From NCBI GenBank assembly GCA_024811115.1, contig JAKOGH010000962.1:1-38803 (forward strand): DNA of 38,803 nt, given 5' to 3'. The notes under the pieces are model-generated. The model had not been told where the DNA came from and did no database searches. It saw only the letters and a program-made list of their open reading frames with translations. Numbering within the stretch: the first letter of the stretch is position 1; the number at the start of each line of letters is the position of its first letter. Position numbers and translations under genes: made by a program. Of this stretch, positions 32,164 to 38,803 are shown piece by piece. The DNA comes from Terana coerulea. Lineage: Eukaryota > Basidiomycota > Agaricomycetes > Polyporales > Phanerochaetaceae.

Positions 32164-34241
32164 ATGGCCAGCGTGGAGGTTTCTACAGAGGCTCGCGATG
32201 TAAAGCAACTCCATCCTCTTCCTGCTTCTCGGGACGACGCGAAGACGGCGACCCCGACCGCATCTGCGCAAGACTGGGATCCCGCGACGGAGCGCAGAGT
32301 CCTTTGGAAAGTCGACCTGCTGCTTATGCCCATCCTCACATTCTCTTATGGTCTCCAATTTGTGAGTCATACTGCTGTACCCTCTACTTCCTACGCTAAC
32401 AGCTTTGCACCTCTGCTCACACAGTACGATAAATTCGTATTCAGCTCGGCCGCAGTGTTTGGGATGTTGGCGGACCTGGAACTCACTACACCTGTTCCTG
32501 GGACGACACTGGTGTCTACTCAGCGATATTCTACCGCGTGCGCCTTGTGTTACTGGTTAAACTTTTCACGCTTTGTCTGACGGCAGGTGCTTACTCATAG
32601 CACGGCGGCTTTCTACTGGGGTTACATCGTCGGTGTCCTCCCCATTGCTCTTTTTCTGCAAAAATTTCCTCTTGCAAAGGCTTTAAGCCTTCTCATATTT
32701 GTACGTGTGACCTATTATTGACGCGTGCCTTCGACTGACTAGCGGTCAGATATGGGGTATCATTGTGATGCTGACTGTCACTGTCTCTGGATTTCACGGA
32801 GCTGTTGCTTTGAGATTCTTCCTTGGCTTGGTAGAGAGTGCAGTCAGCCCTGGTTTCGTTCTACGTACGTCTTTACCTGGCTTCCCCTCAACTGTCTATT
32901 GATCTCAGGCTATCGGCCACATCTTCAGTCAGCTCGATGTGGTACACGAAGGCAGAGCTTCCCCTTCGTCTTGGTATATGGTATTCAGCGACTGGATTAT
33001 TCACTATCTTCAGTGGAATCATTAACTATGCCATTGGACACGCAAAAGGCTCACTTCACCCGTGGAAGTACATGTACGTACAGCCTAATTGCCAGGTCAA
33101 AATAAAATATTAATTATAGCTCTGTGTAGGTACCTCGCCGCGGGAAGCATTACAATTTTCTGGTCCCTAGTCGTCCTTTTTGTTCTCCCGGACTCTCCTG
33201 CGACCTCCCATCGCTGGTTCAACGAAGCCGAACGCGCAATCTTGGCGAGACGCATGCGTGGCAACCTCGCTGGTGCCGACGTGCGCGCAATCAAGAGATA
33301 CCAGATCTATGAAGCCTTGAAGGATGTGAAGGTCTGGCTCATGGGCGCTATGGGTGCCGCTATCTATGTCTGCAACGGTGGTGTCACAGCCTTTGGATCA
33401 CTTATTATCAAAGTACGTCGCCGTTGAACAATATCCTCGGCCAGTGCGCTGAGTTTTCCTCTCCTAGTCCTTTGGCTACTCCAGCTTGCGGGCTATTCTT
33501 CTCCAGACCCCCGGTGGAGCCACCACTTGCGTGTCAATTTACCTGACAGGCTATCTCGCTGTAAAACTTGCATATACTTCATATCCCAATATCATACTGA
33601 CTACATCGGCCATAGAGCCGCTACAAAAATACCCGGACAATCTTGCTGGCCGTCAGCTGCATCCCAGTCATTATCGGTGCCATCATTCTCTGGCGTGGCT
33701 CCTGGCATGAGCGTGGCCTCGCGCTATTCGGATACTACCTCATTCCGATATTCGGCGCTCCATACGTCCTCTTACTATCGCTCGTAGCAGCGAACATTGC
33801 CGGAGGCACCAAGAAGGCATGTGCCACCGGTGCAGTATTCATCGGCTACAACGTAGGCAACATCATCGGGCCGTATCTCGTAATTACTGGTATTCGCGCC
33901 TCACGTTTCGGCAGCTGAGGCTTGGTTTGTAGGTCAACGTCAAGCAGGCCCCGCTGAAGTATCGCACGACCTGGATCGCGACGATTATCGTCATGGTCGT
34001 CACCATCGTTGCCGCGCTTCTCCTGCGCTTCGCCTGGGCACGCGAGAACGCACGCAGAGACAAGGACGCGCTGGCATCGTCGCTGCCCGGACGCCCCGAG
34101 TCATTTTCGTTCGACAAGACACGGGAGGGGCTAGCCGCGAGGAGCTCGCGCGACAGCGAGACGAGTGTCACTGACGGCCTCATGCAGGTGGACAGGGACC
34201 TGACAGACTGGGAGGACAAGAGCTTTAGGTATTCCCTTTAG
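32164..34241 (+). CDS. MFS transporter, allantoate permease (Dal5/ACS) type
   Basis: Plasma-membrane carrier of the anion:cation symporter group (relatives: Dal5, Tna1, Vht1), importing small organic anions such as allantoate, nicotinate or short peptides. The actual substrate is unknown. Nine exons (32164-32361, 32425-32537, 32601-32700, 32750-32864, 32929-33073, 33130-33412, 33468-33560, 33616-33879, 33933-34241) sum to exactly 540 codons with no break. Visible features: N-terminal ERRVLWKVDLLLMPILTFSYGLQFYDK; FYWGYIVGVLPIALFLQKFP; FFLGLVESAVSPGF; WYTKAELPLRLGIWYSATG; a central loop from LPDSP; GYNVGNIIGPYL in the C-terminal half; and the family-typical tail DLTDWEDKSFRYSL. About twelve helices are expected. 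Being intact while five neighbours carry single-base gaps, it serves as an internal control for the assembly. Confidence 0.9.
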
Positions 34242-34899
34242 TTTCGGCTGGTGTTCAGCACTTAGTCATTGACGCGTATTGGGTTGCGATACATGCCATG
34301 AATGATAAATCTAGTTGTTTTATGTATGAATACCATTGGACATTGGGAATGGCATGGCAGATACGCCTCTACTTCCTTTCCAGCCGCCGTGAGACAGTGC
34401 TGTCTGGGCTTTTGTCTGATGTCTGTGGCCTCTATCTTGCTCACTGCCTTGACCGGTACCTCCCGTGACTATGCCGTCGTCACAACTCTCGGGCTCTGGG
34501 AATGACAACGGTCTAATTTTGGAAGCATGTTACGGACGTGCTCAACACGAATTCCATAATAACTCACATTCGCTGTTGCTGGCCCGGAGCTGGACCGATC
34601 GTTTGCCGGGAATATGTGTCGGGAAAGCATGTCGTGCAGCATCGCCGTCCCGCCTTTGCCGCAGATTATAAAGTCCAAATTCTCTTCACATCATCTGGAA
34701 AATGGGTCTCGTCCATCGCAGAGGAGATGTGCTGTACGGGGAATATGCAGAGCTCCAGCGGAAAAGCGATTGCCGTACGGCTCTGTTCGTTACGCTCAGT
34801 CGTCAAAATAAAGATGGAATATACGTATTGCAGACTCACTCTGATATAATGACATTGGGACGGGTCCGTCGCTGAAAAACTGCGTGAGGCCATGTCTAA
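34242..34899. other. Convergent 3' region, possibly coding remnant
   Basis: It lies between the stop of the MFS gene and the exons of the helical-bundle gene on the other strand. Minus-strand frames at 34469-34678 and 34666-34917 are open, and one contains a loose glycine-rich GKGGTAMLHD. This could be a corrupted nucleotide-binding loop of an NLR-type protein, but the match is too weak to call. Confidence 0.3.
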
Positions 34900-35822
34900 G
34901 TAACATATGAAGAACATACGGGTATTCTACCGGCAACCTGTAGGTCTCGACGTAGTTCTTGGAGGTCCGACAGAATTTGCGCGGTCGAATGATGGTTCTG
35001 GCCAATGTGTGCCTGCATTGATGTCACCAATGCCTACACAGCGAGTCTTTTCAGCACAAGCGTAATCCCACATGTGTAGACTTACCTCGACCAAGACATG
35101 AACGTCGGAAACGCTATCCGAAATTTGGTTGAGTTGTACATGAGAGCGAATAATGCTCGCTAACTAGGTACAACAATTACCTCAGACGTTTAGGGACAAA
35201 CTTAAAATACGCGCACCTGGATGCAATCAAACGCCTTTCGCAACTCCTGCTCGCAATCCTGTATCTGGCGCTTGTCGGACGCGTTGTGCAGCAGCTGCGA
35301 CCAATAACTACGCGCTGCAAGCTTTCGCAGAAGGCACTGAACCCTGCCTAGCTGACTAACGCGAAGATATCGTCAGTTGCACTAGATAGAGATAACGGAT
35401 GCACACACTCGCTGAAGTTGATGAGCTGTCCACGGAAGGCGGCGTCGATCCGCGCAGTACTACCGCCTGCCTGCCCTAGCGTGTCGCTCATGGTGCTCAG
35501 ATAATGGGACGCGAGCCTCACGAGCCTATCGCAGTCCTCCTTGTTGGCACTTACAGCCTGAGATGCCAGATGCACCACTGTCGTCAGTTCATTCTGGCAC
35601 AACATATCGTTTCTCCGCTCGCACCTGACCGAGAGCTGCGATCTGGCCCACCAAGTCTGCCACGTTTTTGAGGATTGCGATGTTTATGGGCCCGTCTGCG
35701 AGCGTAGAAATCACCTGCGAGACCGCTTGTACGTGGTCGCACAGCCGGCTGTATGTCTGTTCGCGCTGCGTCCGCTTGGAGCTCCCATGGCCAGGCACTG
35801 GGAGCACATAGACTTCAAGCAT
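34900..35822 (-). pseudogene. Second helical-bundle (MLKL-like) gene, partial or broken
   Basis: Minus-strand exons 35822-35625, 35593-35409 and 35355-35217 join in frame and encode an all-helical segment. Motifs include HVQAVSQVISTLADGPINIAI, LVRLASHYLSTMSDTL and LRKLAARSYWSQLLHNASDKR, then DCEQELRKAFDCIQ. The last parallels SYKKYLNKSEDAEAV...TQLTHAFQIFE of the lectin gene, so the domain is the same type with little direct identity. Further exons at 35159-35083 (VQLNQISDSVSDVHVLVE) and 35010-34910 (HSTAQILSDLQELRRDLQVAG) are plausible but do not join in phase. The first intron would be only 31 nt. No downstream effector or sensor domain is recognisable. It may be a truncated relative of fungal NLR-like or lectin-fused cell-death proteins. 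Confidence 0.45.
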
Positions 35823-36673
35823 CCCTGACAGTACGGAGCTGCGGTGATTGCTCAGCGGTATGCACATAAGAGCGTGATTTTGGGAGAGGAGGAGGACAGA
35901 GAGGTGCAGAAAAGCGGGACGGCACGACGAGCAACCGTAGAGTCCATAGCTGGATTGCGTGCCGTGGTGTGCCCAACATGTGTTGTCGTGCATAGAGAGA
36001 GCGGTATGCAGTTATCCCAACTGGGTAATCATGGTGGATATTTCGAACAGCGATCCCGGCTCGAGGCCAGAGCACACTGCACCACGAAACAACGTGCGGC
36101 ACCTTGTTTCGGTCTTCAACTTCTTTCGCCGCTATAACAAAACCCTATCAATGCACCGGATACTTCCAGAAAAAGGTACACATACCCGACGGAAACTCAC
36201 AGATATCACGGTAAAGGAGCCATATCTCCACGAGGACTAGTCTGGTGATCTATAACGACTCCGAGTCGTCACCGTGATGTTCAAGTCAAGGGGTCCGGAG
36301 GCGAGCCAATGAATGACACTAGACGTAGGCCTTCTCCAGCTCCAACTCCGCCAGAGATATGCCCGCTGGTACGTAAATCTTCGAGCATGCCCCGCTTGTT
36401 ATCACCTTCCAAGGAATCCTACGCACACGACTGTCAGAACGTATGCAATAATGCCAGTGCAGTCAGTTCAGAGCTCACCGAGGGTGGACTCAGAGGCTAT
36501 ATAACGCCGTAGAGAACAGTGGCAAGACCACCGCACAATGTACACGAGTCGGTCTGTACACTGCGACACGGATTTTCACTGTGTCCGGTCCAACTTCAGT
36601 AACTGTAGAAGTGCAGCGCATACAGCGTCACTCCTCTACCGAGGCCTAGAGGAAGCTAGGATGGTTACTCACC
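35823..36673. other. Intergenic, no gene seen
   Basis: 5' flank of the helical-bundle gene up to the retrotransposon end. No supported coding region or repeat, apart from the 5-bp TCACC (36669-36673) directly next to the LTR. Confidence 0.5.
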
Positions 36674-36894
36674 TGTAGGTTGGTTGATACACACGTTAGT
36701 GGGTTGAGAGTTGTAAGAGTCTTATTAGAGTATGGCGCAGAGGGCTGCCTTATATACAATACTAGGTGGCTGTACTACAAACAGACACAAATAGATACCA
36801 GGACAATAGACAAATAGGTATCGTCATGGTGGAACCCTGGTAGAACAATAGAGAAGATATGAGTAGAGCGCTTACGGCGTCTATCGACTCAACA
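36674..36894 (-). mobile_element. 3' LTR of a Ty1/copia retrotransposon
   Basis: Read on the minus strand, the 221-bp LTR starts TGTTGAGTCGATAG at 36894 and ends CCAACCTACA at 36674 (TG...CA). It contains GTATATAAGG (36757-36748) as its promoter box, followed by about 75 bp to the end. It is preceded by a polypurine tract at 36906-36895 and by copia RNase H coding sequence, which proves it is the 3' LTR. The adjacent 5 bp are TCACC. The matching 5' duplication is outside the window. Confidence 0.85.
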
Positions 36895-36906
36895 CTCCTC
36901 CTAACC
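36895..36906 (-). other. Polypurine tract of the copia element
   Basis: GGTTAGGAGGAG on the minus strand directly abuts the TGTT of the 3' LTR. This is the plus-strand priming site for reverse transcription and fixes the LTR boundary. Confidence 0.75.
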
Positions 36907-38803
36907 TAGCACGGCGTACTGCCTGCGCTGGTTTTTGTCAGCGCTAGTTAGCAGCGATGCGAAGTCCGAGCATTGGTCGGAACTTCTCAATCTTGACCCT
37001 GCCCAGGATTCTTGGTAAAGATATCTGCGGGATTATCAACGCCAGGCACGAAGAGTACTGACGTGGCCAGCTTCGACGACATCGCGAATGTAGTGGTAGC
37101 AAATGTCGATGTGCTTAGTGCGCTTTTCGTGAGTTTTCCGAGAGCGAATAGAGCGCCCTGGTTGTCGCTGCAGATGGGTACTTTCTAGAAGTTGTAACTG
37201 AGTTCAGAGAGGATATTTCGAATCCACATGACTTCTACCGGGAGCAGTCGCTGAGTGCCATGTATTCGGCATCTTTAGTCGACGTTGCTACAGACTTCTG
37301 TGTGAAAGAGCTCCAGTTAAAGGCTCCTCCTGCAAGCATTAGCAGGAAGCCAGTCACGAGAGCGGCCGGTTGGAAGCAGCCGCCCAATCTGCATCGGTGT
37401 CGCCACCAAGCCTAACCCGGAAGAGCCGTCATACTCGAGTGTGTAGTTACGAGTGCCTGACAGGTAGCGGCAGATATACAGCGCTCTGTTCAGGGTGGTC
37501 TTCAGACGGGTTCGCACTGAACTGTGCGAGCTTTGTGACAGCGTCGCAATGTCCGGTCGTGTACCGAGCATAATATAAAGGAGTGAGCCTATCATAATTT
37601 GGAAACGGCTCTGGCGAGCTTTGTTTAGCTCTCCTTCATTTGGTTGAGGATATAGCCCTCGGGAAGCGGAGTCTTTGCCATTTTGGCATTGGTCTGGCCG
37701 CTAGCGTTCGAGTACCTTATCAAGGTAGGCACATTGATCAATTACGATCTTGTTGCCGACTCGTTGTATGCGCATGCGTAGAAACTCCTTTACGTCGCCC
37801 ATATCATGACACTCATCGTTTCATGGGACTCCTTTTCTTGGAGTACTTTTGCACTACGTCCGGGCGAATAGCGTCGTCGACATGACTACGGCGATGACCA
37901 TGTCATTGCCTGCGCCTTTAGCGTATCGCCAGCATCGGACTTCAGTCTTTTTGAAGCCGAGCTCAGCCATAGACTTGCTAAGGGCTTCCATACAGGACAG
38001 TCCTGCCTGCTTAAGCGTAAAGGGGCGCGAACAAGACCGAAGCACCTGTGCTGAGCAGGAAAGCCATCGGATTCCAGTGTAGATCTCCTCATCTGGTCAG
38101 TCTGTAAATATGCGTTGCGCACATCGAGGCCAGTAAGAAAAAAGCCTTCGAGTGCAGCAAGGGCAATCACAATCTAACGGTTTCAAACCGTACGACTGGA
38201 GAGAAAGATTTTGTCATAGTCGATTCCTCAATTTGAGAGAAGCCGCGAGCTACAAGTCGCGCTTTCTTTCGACCATCTGACTTCTCATCAAAAGCCAACG
38301 GTTCTTAATAACGCGTTTGCCTTTTGACGTGGGCGAGTTCGAACACGCCTCTTTTGCTTAATGCATCGAGCTCGTCTTTGCATGCAGCGCGCCATTCTAC
38401 CTGCTGTTTGCAGGCAGGCGTTATGTCGCGTAAGTCCAGTCTCGGACTGAAGACTTTATTCGCGTCAGGGATCGACTGCTTGGGCAAGCAAATAATTGTA
38501 GAAATTTTCCTTAGGCACGATCGTGCAGTCGTCATCTGACATTGGGCTTTCGCTTAGAGTGTCAGTGGCTCAGTGATATCCGAACAGGTTCGAGCTGTTC
38601 GGATGTAGAAGAACTATGGAGACGTATGGCGGGGACATCGGGCTGCTTGCTAGACTGGCCCGCGGCCTTGGTAGCTAACCTTGGTGGGCTTGGTCTCCAG
38701 CCAGTCTGCTTTTCCCTGGATACTGCTCTATCGGCCACCAAAATCCGTGTGGTTGTGACTGGTGGGTATGCAGACCTGGATTTTGACTGGGATCCTTCGT
38801 GCG
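36907..38803 (-). mobile_element. Degenerate Ty1/copia pol (reverse transcriptase and RNase H), truncated by window edge
   Basis: The minus strand encodes, in order, WRAACKDELDALSKRGVFEL (38430-38340), the reverse-transcriptase core IALAALEGFFLTGLDVRNAYL (38170-38105), the region around MAELGFKKTE (about 37985-37955) and its HVDDA active-site box (37884-37873). Next come the conserved SLLYIMLGTRPDIA and LNRALYICRYLSGTRNYTL (37595-37430) and the RNase H tail VDNPADIFTK (about 37055-37015). Frames shift several times and stops are present, so this copy cannot make its polyprotein. Integrase and gag would lie beyond 38803. The order RT then RNase H before the 3' LTR, with the HVDD-type box, identifies Ty1/copia. 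Confidence 0.88.

Noticed and set aside
1..38803. CRISPR arrays, operons or bacterial-type signals
   Set aside because: Spliceosomal introns in nearly every gene show that this is fungal nuclear DNA; no regularly spaced repeats were seen.

Overview
This window is nuclear DNA from a filamentous basidiomycete, most likely a wood-decay agaricomycete (order Polyporales is my best guess). The reasons are short GT-AG introns, mostly 48-63 nt, in almost every gene; protein families typical of Agaricomycetes (F-box proteins, an allantoate-permease-type MFS carrier, a secreted fungal GH2 beta-mannosidase, four-helix-bundle/lectin proteins); and degenerate Ty1/copia and MITE sequence. No rRNA, tRNA or CRISPR array was seen. 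All gene models below were built by eye from reading frames and GT/AG junctions. Family names come from recognising protein motifs, not from a search.

Layout. 1-7290 is A+T-rich, CpG-poor, decayed DNA. It holds remnants of two genes that survive in better shape next door: a multi-pass membrane protein and a four-helix-bundle/lectin protein. 7294-12847 holds the better copies, both on the minus strand. The membrane-protein gene carries a hAT-type MITE inside an intron. The lectin gene encodes an N-terminal MLKL/HeLo-like helical bundle, two ricin-B-type beta-trefoils and an unassigned C-terminal domain. 13270-18010 is a direct tandem duplication (offset about 2.58 kb) of an unrecognised five-exon gene plus its flanks. 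18311-20534 (minus) is a type II membrane glycosyltransferase-like gene with a PIF/Harbinger-type MITE in one intron. 22199-25676 (plus) is the beta-mannosidase. 26004-27766 (plus) and 29472-31264 (minus) are F-box/LRR-type proteins flanking a small orphan gene at 28288-29065. 32164-34241 is the MFS transporter. About 34900-35822 (minus) is a second, partial helical-bundle gene. 36674-38803 is the 3' half of a minus-strand Ty1/copia retrotransposon cut by the window edge.

Functionally the window mixes ordinary saprotroph genes (mannan-oligosaccharide degradation, solute uptake, glycosylation, ubiquitin targeting) with a fast-evolving accessory part. The best candidate for an undescribed system is the adjacent pair membrane protein plus helical-bundle/lectin protein, present as one fairly complete set and at least two decayed sets. 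By analogy with fungal HeLo/MLKL-type cell-death effectors it could be a lectin-guided membrane-acting defence or self-recognition module. That role is inference only.

A caution for users: five otherwise intact genes (4-helix/lectin, glycosyltransferase, beta-mannosidase and both F-box genes) are each exactly one base short of an open frame, always in or beside a homopolymer. This points to residual long-read deletion errors rather than five pseudogenes.
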